Of a DNA stretch of 64,000 bases, positions 8,553 to 16,009 are shown piece by piece. The notes below the pieces were generated by a model. It was not told where the DNA came from. It was given only the letters and a program-made list of their open reading frames with translations, and made no database searches. The DNA lies in the NCBI GenBank assembly GCA_050249455.1, contig JBFWQM010000001.1, positions 1 to 64,000 on the forward strand, given 5' to 3'. Numbering within the stretch: the stretch's first letter is position 1; each line of letters begins with the position of its first letter. Made by a program: the position numbers and the translations under genes. This stretch comes from JBFWQM01 sp050249455 (lineage in GTDB: Bacteria; Pseudomonadota; Alphaproteobacteria; MPNO01; VGEU01).

Positions 8553-8581
8553 AAAAAAAGAGCGGCCCGCAACGGCCGCTC
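8553..8581 (-). terminator. Rho-independent terminator of the PEP-CTERM gene
   Basis: On the minus strand a perfect 8-bp stem (GAGCGGCC/GGCCGCTC, 8560-8581) with a 6-nt loop is followed by seven Us (8553-8559). It lies about 55 bp past the PEP-CTERM stop codon and isolates that gene from the PAS-chemoreceptor operon downstream. Confidence 0.92.
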
Positions 8582-8634
8582 GAACTCGAAGGAACGCGCC
8601 GCGGCGGCGGCGCGTCGCACCGGATGTTTGCCGC

Positions 8635-9378
8635 CTAACCCTTGCGGCGGCGGGCGTGCTGCCAGCCGAGGAGCACGAGGCCGGCGCCGAGGAAGGCGAG
8701 CGGCGCCGGCTCGGAGACCGGCTCGGCGAACTGCACCAGAAGCGTCGCGACGTTCTCCTGGTTCTCCCGCGTGACGAACTCGTCGACCAGCATGCCGTTC
8801 TCGTCGATGAACCCGACGATCTGGAGGAAGCGCTCGACGCCGTCGATCACGACGCTCTGCTGCGAGAACATGTTGTCGAGGCTGACGACGTCCGGGCAGC
8901 CCGCAGGGACGTCGGCGGTGGGCACGCCGGTGTCGGGGCAGGTGTCGCCGCCGGGGAAGTTCGGCGTCTCGTTGTGCATGAACTGGAACGTGAAGTCCTG
9001 CGTGGTCTCGCCGTTGCCGAGGTCGTCGATGTTCAGCGACACCTGGAGGGTCGCGCTGGTGATGGACGGCGGGAATATCGGGAAGTTCTCGTGAATGAAG
9101 TCGCCGATCGGAAAGGTTCCGCCCAGCAGCTCCGCCTGGGTGAGCGGCCCGACGGTGGTTCCTTCGAAGCGGTATGCCGAAGGCTGCGAGCCGGCCGGGT
9201 CGCCGAACGTGATCTCGTTGGTGCCGAGGCCGGAGAGCGAGGTCAGGCCGGACGGCTCGACGGCGGTCCAGACGCCGCTGGAGGTCAGCTGGAACGGTTC
9301 GGCATGGCCGGCCCCCGCCGACCCGACCGCGAGCGCCACGGCGAGACCGGCCGCGCGCAAGGTGCATGCTGGTTTCAT
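8635..9378 (-). CDS. PEP-CTERM-type exported protein
   Basis: A 247-residue secreted protein. It has a Sec signal peptide (residues 1 to about 26, ending GAGHA) and a C-terminal sorting tail: SEPAP, a hydrophobic helix (LAFLGAGLVLLG), then RRRKG. This matches the PEP-CTERM/exosortase anchor pattern, with EPAP in place of the usual PEP triad. The middle region is beta-rich with two Cys (GGDTCPDTG, AGCPD) and a motif FMHNETPN that recurs in small PEP-CTERM families. Such proteins are exported, cleaved by an exosortase and linked to exopolysaccharide or biofilm matrix. No exosortase gene is in the window. It is monocistronic, with its own sigma-54-like promoter and terminator. Confidence 0.88.
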   Translation of the reverse strand: MKPACTLRAAGLAVALAVGSAGAGHAEPFQLTSSGVWTAVEPSGLTSLSGLGTNEITFGDPAGSQPSAYRFEGTTVGPLTQAELLGGTFPIGDFIHENFPIFPPSITSATLQVSLNIDDLGNGETTQDFTFQFMHNETPNFPGGDTCPDTGVPTADVPAGCPDVVSLDNMFSQQSVVIDGVERFLQIVGFIDENGMLVDEFVTRENQENVATLLVQFAEPVSEPAPLAFLGAGLVLLGWQHARRRKG

Positions 9379-9418
9379 GGCTTCAGCTCCATGTGGTTGT
9401 TAGACGTTTGAATCAGCT

Positions 9419-9434
9419 TGCAAATTTCGGACCA
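9419..9434 (-). promoter_or_regulatory. Sigma-54 (-24/-12) promoter of the PEP-CTERM gene
   Basis: Read on the minus strand the site is TGGTCCGAAATTTGCA, close to the RpoN consensus TGGCAC-N5-TTGCA, with the obligatory GG and GC separated by exactly 10 bp. Transcription would start near 9408, giving a leader of about 30 nt before the ATG at 9378. It lies in an AT-rich island unlike the surrounding DNA. PEP-CTERM genes elsewhere are often RpoN-dependent through PrsR-type activators, which fits. Confidence 0.75.
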
Positions 9435-9477
9435 CATGGTTAATGCAAATATTAATCAAAGGGTTGCGTAAATAAAA

Positions 9478-9500
9478 ACATGGAACAAGAAGATCCATGT
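9478..9500. promoter_or_regulatory. Inverted repeat, possible activator-binding site
   Basis: A perfect 7-bp inverted repeat (ACATGGA at 9478-9484, TCCATGT at 9494-9500) with a 9-nt spacer. It lies about 45-80 bp upstream of the -24 element, within the range where enhancer-binding proteins of sigma-54 promoters bind. It is not followed by a T-tract. Confidence 0.4.
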
Positions 9501-9768
9501 AAAATATTCCGACGCAATTCCGGCCTGTGATCTTTTTTGGTCATTGGAACCGTGCGGGGTTTTACTTATGAGGTTGGCCGTGCCTGGGTTCAGGGAGTCG
9601 CTGATCGTGCGCCCGCGCGCGGCCCTTCCGTCGGCGCGCATCGCTTTCCGGGCGGCGGCGGGACGTGCCGCCCAAGCCATTGACTATGCTCGGAACGGCC
9701 CCTTACCTTGACGGGACTCGACGCCGGCCGGCCAAAGGTCGGCGGCTCTTTCGCCATTGGAGAAGACC
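9501..9768. other. Gene-free half of the 390-bp divergent region
   Basis: The region between the PEP-CTERM and argD starts has no convincing coding sequence. Its left part is AT-rich and returns to high GC after about 9600. Apart from the sites listed separately nothing else was recognised. Confidence 0.6.
9680..9708 (+). promoter_or_regulatory. Possible argD promoter
   Basis: TTGACT at 9680-9685 and TTACCT at 9703-9708 with a 17-bp spacer, about 60 bp before the argD start. The -35 is good and the -10 weak. Confidence 0.35.
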
Positions 9769-10938
9769 GTGATTCCTGCGCTGATGCCGAACTATGCGCG
9801 GGCCGATATCGCCTTCGATCGGGGCGAGGGGCCCTATTTGTTCGGGTCCGACGGGCGACGCTACCTCGACTTCGCCGGCGGCGTCGCGGTCAACGCGCTC
9901 GGCCACGGCCATCCGCGCCTCGTGGCGGCGCTGGTCGAGCAGGCGCAGAAGGTCTGGCACTACTCCAACCTCTACCGCGTGCCGGGGCAGGAGAAGCTCG
10001 CCCGGCGGCTGGTCGACAACACCTTCGCCGACACGGTGTTCTTCTGCAATTCGGGGGCGGAGGCGGTGGAGGCCGGCCTCAAGATGGTGCGCAAGCACCA
10101 CCACGCCGCCGGTCGCACCGAACGCAACCGGGTCATCACCTTCGAGGGCTCGTTCCACGGCCGCACGCTGGCGACCATCTCGGCCGGCACCAACGCCGCC
10201 CACCGCAAGGGCTTCGAGCCGATGATGGAGGGCTTCGACCACTGCGCCTTCGGCAACATGAACGAGGTGCGCGCCGCGATCACCGGCCGCACCGCGGCGA
10301 TCCTGGCCGAGCCGGTGCAGGGCGAGGGCGGCATCCGCCCGGCGCCGCGCGGCTTCCTGAAGGCGCTGCGCGAGGCGTGCGACGAGCACGGCATCCTGCT
10401 GTTCCTCGACGAGGTGCAGACCGGCATGGGCCGCACCGGCAAGCTGTTCGCCTACGAATGGGAAGGCATCGAGCCCGACGTCGTCGCGGTGGCCAAGGGC
10501 CTGGGCGGCGGCTTCCCGGTCGGCGCCTGCCTGGCGACCGAGCGTGCTGCCGCGGCGCTGACCGCCGGCACCCACGGCTCCACCTTCGGCGGCAACCCGC
10601 TCGCCATGGCGGCGGCCAACGCCGTGCTCGACGTCATGCTGGAGCCCGGCTTCTTTCCCACCGTGCTGTCGACGGGGACCTACCTCGGCGAGCAGACGGC
10701 CGCGATGGCCCGCCGCCATCCCAAGGTGATCGAGACGGTGCGCGGCACCGGCATGATGTGGGGCATGAAGTGCGTGGTGCCCTACAACGAGATGACGCAG
10801 CGGCTACGCGAGCACGGGCTCCTGTCGGTGCCGGCGGGCGACAACGTCGTGCGCTTCCTGCCGCCGCTGAACATCGAGCGCGCCCACGTCGACGAGGCGA
10901 TGGGCATGCTGGACGCGGCCTGCGCGAGCTTCGCATGA
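9769..10938 (+). CDS. argD: Acetylornithine aminotransferase (ArgD)
   Basis: A PLP-dependent class III aminotransferase of 389 residues. It converts N-acetylglutamate 5-semialdehyde to N-acetylornithine in arginine synthesis and may also serve lysine synthesis. Visible features are CNSGAEAVEAGLK, GSFHGRT, the cofactor-binding DEVQTGMGRTG and the Schiff-base lysine in VAKGLGGGFPVG near residue 243. The GTG at 9769 (IPALMPNYARADIAF) is chosen because GGAGAAG lies six bases upstream; ATG 9784 is the alternative. The stop overlaps the argF start (ATGATG), and argF and hslO follow directly, an arrangement common in alphaproteobacteria. Confidence 0.95.
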   Translation: MIPALMPNYARADIAFDRGEGPYLFGSDGRRYLDFAGGVAVNALGHGHPRLVAALVEQAQKVWHYSNLYRVPGQEKLARRLVDNTFADTVFFCNSGAEAVEAGLKMVRKHHHAAGRTERNRVITFEGSFHGRTLATISAGTNAAHRKGFEPMMEGFDHCAFGNMNEVRAAITGRTAAILAEPVQGEGGIRPAPRGFLKALREACDEHGILLFLDEVQTGMGRTGKLFAYEWEGIEPDVVAVAKGLGGGFPVGACLATERAAAALTAGTHGSTFGGNPLAMAAANAVLDVMLEPGFFPTVLSTGTYLGEQTAAMARRHPKVIETVRGTGMMWGMKCVVPYNEMTQRLREHGLLSVPAGDNVVRFLPPLNIERAHVDEAMGMLDAACASFA

Positions 10939-11840
10939 TGGGCAGGCCGCGGCATTTCCTCGACTTGACCGAGTTCGAGCCGGCGACCCTGCGCGCGATC
11001 CTGGAGCGCGGGCACGGCTTCAAGTCGGGCGGCCTCGAAGGCCAGCCTCTGGCGGGCAAGACGCTGGCGCTTATCTTCGAGAAGCCGTCGACCCGCACCC
11101 GCGTCTCGTTCGAGGTCGGCATGAAGCAGCTCGGCGGCCACGTCGTGGTGCTGCACGCCGGCGAGATGCAGATCGGGCGCGGCGAGACCATCGCCGACAC
11201 CGCGCGCGTGCTGTCGCGCTACGTCGATGCGGTGATGATCCGCGCCAATGCGCACGAGACGCTGGCGGAGTTCGCTCATTTCGCAACCGTGCCGCTGATC
11301 AACGGCCTGTCCGACCGGTCGCACCCGTGCCAGGTGATGGCCGACGTCATGACGTTCGAGGAGACGCGCGGTCCGATCGCCGGCCGCCGCGTGGCGTGGA
11401 GCGGCGACGGCAACAACGTCGCCACGAGCTGGATCCACGCCGCCGCGCAGTTCGGCTTCGAGCTGCGGCTGGCCTGCCCGGCGGAGCGCCAGCCGGCGAC
11501 CGCGGCGATCGCCTGGGCGCGCGAGCACGGCGCGCGGATCGTGGTCACCACCTCGCCGGAGGAGGCGGTGGCCGACGCCGACTGCGTCGTCACCGACACC
11601 TGGGTGTCGATGGGCGAGCAGCCGACCGAGCACCGCCACAACCTGCTGGCGCCGTACCGCGTCGATTCGAAGCTGATGGCGCGCGCGCACAAGGATGCGG
11701 TGTTCATGCACTGCTTGCCGGCCCACCGCGGCGAGGAGGTGTCGGCCGACGTCATCGACGGGCCGCAGTCGGTGGTCTTCCACGAGGCGGAGAACCGGCT
11801 GCACGCGCAGAAGGGCATCCTCGCCTGGTGCATGGGCTGA
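10935..11840 (+). CDS. argF: Ornithine carbamoyltransferase (ArgF)
   Basis: It carbamoylates ornithine to citrulline. The 301-residue protein contains the carbamoyl-phosphate loop STRTR (residues 52-56), the HPCQ motif near 130, and the ornithine-binding signature HCLPAHRGEE near 265. Two adjacent ATGs at 10935 and 10938 are both possible; the first overlaps the argD stop by four bases, indicating coupling. The next gene, hslO, begins at the base after its stop. Confidence 0.96.
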   Translation: MMGRPRHFLDLTEFEPATLRAILERGHGFKSGGLEGQPLAGKTLALIFEKPSTRTRVSFEVGMKQLGGHVVVLHAGEMQIGRGETIADTARVLSRYVDAVMIRANAHETLAEFAHFATVPLINGLSDRSHPCQVMADVMTFEETRGPIAGRRVAWSGDGNNVATSWIHAAAQFGFELRLACPAERQPATAAIAWAREHGARIVVTTSPEEAVADADCVVTDTWVSMGEQPTEHRHNLLAPYRVDSKLMARAHKDAVFMHCLPAHRGEEVSADVIDGPQSVVFHEAENRLHAQKGILAWCMG

Positions 11841-12782
11841 ATGGACGCGCCGGCGCCTGCCGTTCCCGACGACCTGGTCCAGCCGTTCCAGCTCGACGGC
11901 CTCGCCGCGCGCGGCCGGCTGGTGCGGCTCGGCCCGGTGGTGGAGACGATCCTCGGCCATCATGACTACCCGCTGCCGGTGAAGGGCCTGCTGGCCGAGG
12001 CGCTGGCGCTGGCGGCGGTGATCTCCGACATCTTCAAGTACGACGGCATCTTCACCCTGCAGGCCAAGGGCGACGGCCCGGTGCGGCTCCTGGTCGCCGA
12101 CGTGACCACCGACGGCGGCATGCGCGGCTACGTCCAGTTCGACCGCGCCCGGCTCGACGCGGCGCTGGCGCGCGGCGGCGCCCAGGAGCCGGTGCCGCAG
12201 TTGCTCGGCGCAGGCTACCTCGCGTTCACCGTGGACCAGGGACCGGACACCGACCGCTACCAGGGCATCGTCGAGCTCGCCGGCGCGACGCTCGCCGACT
12301 GCGCGCACCAGTATTTCCGACAGTCGCAGCAGCTCGACGCGGCGGTGAAGCTCGCCGCCGCCGCCTCGCCCGACACCGGCGGGCGCTGGCGCGCCGGCGC
12401 GCTGATGGTGCAGCGTGCGGGCCGCGCCGGCATCCAGGCGATCTCCGGCGGGCCGGCGGACGAGGCGGCCGACGACGGCTGGCGCCGCGCCGTCATCCTC
12501 ATGGGCAGCGCCACGGCGAAGGAGCTGCTCGACCCCGCCCTGCACCCGCACCGGCTGCTCTACCGGCTGTTCCATGAGGACGGCGTACGCGTGTTCGACA
12601 CGACGCCGCTCGCCATGGAGTGCCGCTGCTCGCACGACAGGGTGCGCGGCATGCTGCGCTCGTTCCCGCGGGAGCAGCTCGACGAGCTCCTGGTGGAGGA
12701 CCGCCTCGAGGTGAAGTGCGAGTTCTGCGGGCGCCAGTACCGCTTCGACGTCGCCGCTCTCGACGCCCTGTTCGCGCTCTGA
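11841..12782 (+). CDS. hslO: Redox-regulated chaperone Hsp33 (HslO)
   Basis: A 313-residue cytoplasmic holdase activated by oxidation. The C-terminal zinc switch is present: Cys261-x-Cys263 and Cys293-x-x-Cys296 (CRC and CEFC), the four ligands that release zinc and form disulfides under oxidative stress. The N-terminal substrate-binding domain (residues about 10-245) is complete. The ATG follows the argF TGA with no gap, so its translation probably depends on argF. A stress chaperone in an arginine operon looks odd but is a recurrent alphaproteobacterial arrangement. Confidence 0.95.
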   Translation: MDAPAPAVPDDLVQPFQLDGLAARGRLVRLGPVVETILGHHDYPLPVKGLLAEALALAAVISDIFKYDGIFTLQAKGDGPVRLLVADVTTDGGMRGYVQFDRARLDAALARGGAQEPVPQLLGAGYLAFTVDQGPDTDRYQGIVELAGATLADCAHQYFRQSQQLDAAVKLAAAASPDTGGRWRAGALMVQRAGRAGIQAISGGPADEAADDGWRRAVILMGSATAKELLDPALHPHRLLYRLFHEDGVRVFDTTPLAMECRCSHDRVRGMLRSFPREQLDELLVEDRLEVKCEFCGRQYRFDVAALDALFAL

Positions 12783-12828
12783 TACCAACGCGGGCATCCG
12801 TCCGATCCAACGGGGGAGTGCGCGACAC

Positions 12829-13428
12829 ATGTTTCGCCGCCGCCTGCGGGCCTTCCCGCTCATCGTCGCGATCGCCGCCGCTGCGCTCGCCGCCGCGTGC
12901 CAGAAGCCGCCGTCCGCGCCGGCCTACCAGCCGCCGTCGTTCGCCGACCGCGCGCCGATCCGCCTCGACGTCGCGCGCATCGACGTGGTCAACGAATACG
13001 CCGCGCCGGCGCGCGCGCCCAACGTCGACCACCTGTTCAAGGTGACGCCGGCGGCGGCGGCGGAACGCTGGGCGCGCGACCGCCTGCGCGCGGTCGGCGC
13101 CGCCGGCACCGCGCGCGTGGTGATCCGCAACGCGAGCGTGGTGGAGGTCAAGCTGCCCCGCGAAGGCGGCATCCGCGGCGCGCTGACCACCGAGCAGGCG
13201 GAGCGCTACGACGCCGTGCTGGAGGTGCGCATCGAGATCGCCGGCGACCGCGGCGCCCAGCGCGCGATGGTGTCCTCGCGCGCCGAGCGCTCGCGCACCG
13301 TGCCGGAGGACGTTACGCTCGAAGGCCGCGAGAAGGCGTGGCACGAAATGACGAGCGCGCTGATGAACGACCTCGACGTCGCCCTGGAACGCCAGATCCG
13401 CGACAACTTCGGCTCGTTCCTAAGGTAG
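12829..13428 (+). CDS. Conserved lipoprotein of unknown function
   Basis: A 199-residue protein with a lipoprotein signal: positively charged start, hydrophobic segment and lipobox LAAAC with Cys24 as the lipidated residue. The mature part begins with a Pro-rich linker followed by a mixed alpha/beta region and a basic C-terminal helix (LMNDLDVALERQIRDNF). It follows hslO by 46 bp and is probably the last gene of that operon. No functional family was recognised. A membrane-anchored envelope role is likely from the signal alone. Confidence 0.82.
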   Translation: MFRRRLRAFPLIVAIAAAALAAACQKPPSAPAYQPPSFADRAPIRLDVARIDVVNEYAAPARAPNVDHLFKVTPAAAAERWARDRLRAVGAAGTARVVIRNASVVEVKLPREGGIRGALTTEQAERYDAVLEVRIEIAGDRGAQRAMVSSRAERSRTVPEDVTLEGREKAWHEMTSALMNDLDVALERQIRDNFGSFLR

Positions 13429-13452
13429 GGCGCGCGAGCCTTTTCTGTCAGG

Positions 13453-13562
13453 GTCATACGCGGGCTCGACCCGCATATCCAGCGGCGCGGCATTGCCGCG
13501 CAGAAGAGTCCCTTGCGCGCTGACCGCGCGCGCTGGATGCGCGGATCAAGTCCGCGCATGAC
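13453..13562. repeat. Dispersed palindromic repeat, copy 2 (110 bp)
   Basis: The ends are GTCATACGCGG (13453-13463) and CCGCGCATGAC (13552-13562), with nested pairing of CATATCCAGCG against CGCTGGATGCG. It matches copy 1 at 5150-5258 over most of both arms, while the central 35-40 bp differ. It lies between the lipoprotein gene and the convergent VOC gene, where it may also act as a transcript-end hairpin. Confidence 0.85.
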
Positions 13563-13594
13563 TTCCAAAAGAGTTTTGTGCGCGAAGTCCCCCG

Positions 13595-13987
13595 CTACAC
13601 CTTCACCCCGGCCCACATGTGGCCCGGGTGGGTGACGTCGAGCACGATGCCGTTGGGGTCGCGGTATTTGGTCTCGGTCTGCATCTCGGGCGTCGGGGCG
13701 CGGTGGAAGCGGCCGCCGTTGGCCTCGATCGCCCGGCCGGCCTGGTCGACGTCGTCGACCACGAAGCCGAAGTGGTGGACGCCGACGTAATCCTTGCCGC
13801 GTTCGTCGCCGGCCGCGTCGTCGGTCGGGAACTTGAGCAGCGTGATGTTGACCGTGCCGTCGCTCAGGCTGACGGCGACCTTGCTCTGGTAGTTGCGCGT
13901 GAGGTCGAACGTCTTCTCGTAGAACGCCGCCGATTCGTCGAGGTCTTTCACCGTGATCGCGATGTGGCGCAGCTTGGCGTTGGGCAT
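13595..13987 (-). CDS. VOC (glyoxalase I-like) family protein
   Basis: A single-domain vicinal-oxygen-chelate protein of about 130 residues. It starts KLRHIAITVKDLDESAAFYE and has a second half VHHFGFVVDDVDQAGRAIEA, the two-module fold of this superfamily. Candidate metal ligands include the His in LRHIAI and the Glu/His residues in the C-terminal half. ATG 13987 is preferred over ATG 13993 because it lies about six bases after an AGGGG. Lactoylglutathione lyase is the closest well-known relative, but catalytic identity cannot be decided from sequence. It is the last gene before an assembly gap. Confidence 0.85.
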   Translation of the reverse strand: MPNAKLRHIAITVKDLDESAAFYEKTFDLTRNYQSKVAVSLSDGTVNITLLKFPTDDAAGDERGKDYVGVHHFGFVVDDVDQAGRAIEANGGRFHRAPTPEMQTETKYRDPNGIVLDVTHPGHMWAGVKV

Positions 13988-14011
13988 GGTCATCCCCTGT
14001 TTCAGTCCTGC

Positions 14012-14150
14012 GTAGGGGCGGGTTTCAAACCCGCCCNNNNNNNNNNNNNNNNNNNNNNNNNNNNNNNNNNNNNNNNNNNNNNNNNNNNNNNNNNNNNNNN
14101 NNNNNNNNNNNNNNNNNNNNNNNNNNNNNNNNNNNNACCCGCCCCTACGG
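14012..14150. other. Assembly gap (100 N) inside a GGGCGGGTTT-type repeat
   Basis: Positions 14037-14136 are exactly 100 Ns, the convention for a gap of unknown size. The left flank is CGTAGGGGCGGGTTTCAAAC followed by CCGCCC, and the right flank ACCCGCCCCTACGG is its complement. The assembler evidently stopped inside a palindromic GC-rich repeat, so true length and content are unknown, and any ORF translated through the Ns is artificial. Confidence 0.95.
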
Positions 14151-14171
14151 AACATCGGAGCAAACGCTTGC

Positions 14172-15764
14172 TCACGCCGCCGCCGTCGTGCCGGCGAGGG
14201 TGCGGCGGATCAGCGCCTCGGTCTCGGCCTTGCCGTAGAGCGCGATGAACGATCCCATGCGCGGGCCTTCCGCCTGGCCCAGCAAGGTCTCGTACAGCGC
14301 CTTGAACCAGTCGCGCAGGTTGGTGAAGGCGTGGCGCTTGCCGACCTCGTAGACCTCGTTCTGGATCGCCTCGGCGGTCGCGTCGGCCGGCAGCGCGGCG
14401 AGCGTCGCGGCGAGGTCGACGAGCGCCGCGCGCTCGGCCTCGGTCGGCGCGCGGTAATGCTTCGCCGGCTTGACGAAGTCGCGGTAGTAGGCGACCGCGT
14501 AGCCGACCAGCCGGTCGAGGATCGGCGCGCTCGCCGGCGTCGCATCGGGCGCATAGCGGGTGATGAAGCCCCACAGCACCGCCTTGTCCTCGCTGTTGCA
14601 CACGCTGGCGAGGTTGAGCAGCAGGCCGAACGTGACGTGGCGCTCCGGCGCCGGCGGGCTGCCGGCGTGGATGTGCCAGGCCGGGTTGTCGAGGCGCTGC
14701 GCCGCGTCCTGCGCCTCGAACTTGGCCAGCCAGTCGAGGTAGTCGTCGACCTGGCGCGGGATGGCGTCGAAATAGAGCCGCTTGGCCTTGCGCGGCGCGT
14801 TGAACATGAACAGCGCCAGGCTTTCGGGCGGCGCGTAGGTCAGCCACTCCTCGACCGACAGGCCGTTGCCCTTCGACTTCGAGATCTTCTCGCCCTTGTC
14901 GTCGAGGAACAGCTCGTAGGTGAAGCCCTCCGGCGGCGTGCCGCCCAGGATCGAGCAGATGCGGCTCGACAGCTTCACCGAATCGATCAGGTCCTTGCCC
15001 GACATCTCGTAGTCGACCGCCAGCGCGTACCAGCGCATCGCCCAGTCGGCCTTCCACTGCAGCTTGCAGCGCCCGCCGGTGACCGGGGTCTCGACCAGCG
15101 ACCCGTCCTCGTCGCGGTAGACGATGGTGCCGGCATCGACGTTGCGCTCCACCACCGGCACCTGCAGCACGCGACCCGTGCGCGGGCATACCGGCAGGAA
15201 CGGGCTGTAGGTCGCCCGCCGCTCCGGCCCCAGGGTCGGCAGGATGACGGCGATCACCTCGTCATAGCGTTCCAGCACGCGGCGCAGCGCCGCGTCGAAC
15301 CGGCCAGCCTTGTAGCAGTCGGTGGCGCTCTGGAACTCGTAGTCGAAGCCGAAGCCGTCGAGGAACGCGCGCAGCCGCGCGTTGTTGTGGTGGCCGAAGC
15401 TCTCGTGCGTGCCGAACGGGTCGGGGATCGCCGTCAGCGGCTTGCCCAGATGCTGCGCCACCATGTCCTTGTTGGGCACGTTGTCGGGCACCCGGCGCAG
15501 CCCGTCCATGTCGTCGGAGAACGCGAACAGGCGCGTCGGGATGTCGGACAGCGCAGTGAAGGCGTGCCGCACCATCGACGTGCGCACCACCTCGCCGAAC
15601 GTGCCGATGTGGGGCAGGCCGGACGGGCCGTAGCCGGTCTCGAACAGGACGTAGCCTTTGTCGGGCGCGCGCCCGCCGGTCCGCTCCAGGAGCTTCCTCG
15701 CCTCCTCGAACGGCCACGACTTCGCCGCCAGGGCCGCCGCCCGATCGATCGCTGCACCGTCCAC
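14172..15764 (-). CDS. lysK: Class I lysyl-tRNA synthetase
   Basis: It charges tRNA-Lys with lysine. At 530 residues it is the class I (Rossmann-fold) enzyme found in archaea and alphaproteobacteria rather than the class II LysRS of most bacteria. Class I signatures are visible: GPSGLPHIGT (HIGH motif) and KISKSKGN (KMSKS motif). The GTG at 15764 is chosen because GGAGG lies seven bases upstream; an ATG further 5' would add an unconserved Gly/Arg-rich stretch. The C-terminal helical anticodon-binding region is complete, ending at 14172 just inside the assembly gap. Confidence 0.95.
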   Translation of the reverse strand: MDGAAIDRAAALAAKSWPFEEARKLLERTGGRAPDKGYVLFETGYGPSGLPHIGTFGEVVRTSMVRHAFTALSDIPTRLFAFSDDMDGLRRVPDNVPNKDMVAQHLGKPLTAIPDPFGTHESFGHHNNARLRAFLDGFGFDYEFQSATDCYKAGRFDAALRRVLERYDEVIAVILPTLGPERRATYSPFLPVCPRTGRVLQVPVVERNVDAGTIVYRDEDGSLVETPVTGGRCKLQWKADWAMRWYALAVDYEMSGKDLIDSVKLSSRICSILGGTPPEGFTYELFLDDKGEKISKSKGNGLSVEEWLTYAPPESLALFMFNAPRKAKRLYFDAIPRQVDDYLDWLAKFEAQDAAQRLDNPAWHIHAGSPPAPERHVTFGLLLNLASVCNSEDKAVLWGFITRYAPDATPASAPILDRLVGYAVAYYRDFVKPAKHYRAPTEAERAALVDLAATLAALPADATAEAIQNEVYEVGKRHAFTNLRDWFKALYETLLGQAEGPRMGSFIALYGKAETEALIRRTLAGTTAAA

Positions 15765-15903
15765 GCCGTTTCCTCCAACACCTGCGCGCCGCACCATGGG
15801 CCGCACGACCCGGGCGAAGCAAGTCCGCGACTATAGTATTAGAATTGGGCCATGCGTGCCGTATGCCCGTCTTCCCGCGCTCCGGCGTCGTTGCGGCGGA
15901 GGC

Positions 15904-15985
15904 ATTCCCTCCCCCCACCCACTCCCGCGAGGGGAGGGGGCTTTCTTAGCCCTCCCCCTCGACGGGGGAGGATTGGGAGGGGGTG
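15904..15985. repeat. C/G-rich intergenic repeat with hairpins
   Basis: Alternating CCCTCCCC and GGGGAGGG blocks form two hairpins, one around 15909-15941 and one around 15951-15973 (CCTCCCCCTCGACGGGGGAGG, given here by its centre CTCGAC). Related sequence occurs at 19617-19661 and, apparently corrupted, at 38896-38980. It resembles the CTCCCCC-type intergenic palindromes common in high-GC alphaproteobacteria. Confidence 0.65.
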
Positions 15986-16009
15986 TCGCCGCCACCCGAT
16001 GCGCGAACG

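Noticed and set aside
9456..9680. A 74-codon minus-strand ORF in the PEP-CTERM/argD divergent region
   Set aside because: No ribosome-binding site or recognisable sequence, and it overlaps the proposed activator palindrome and the argD promoter region.
13994..14171. ORFs translated across the run of Ns
   Set aside because: The frames are joined through undefined bases and have no meaning.
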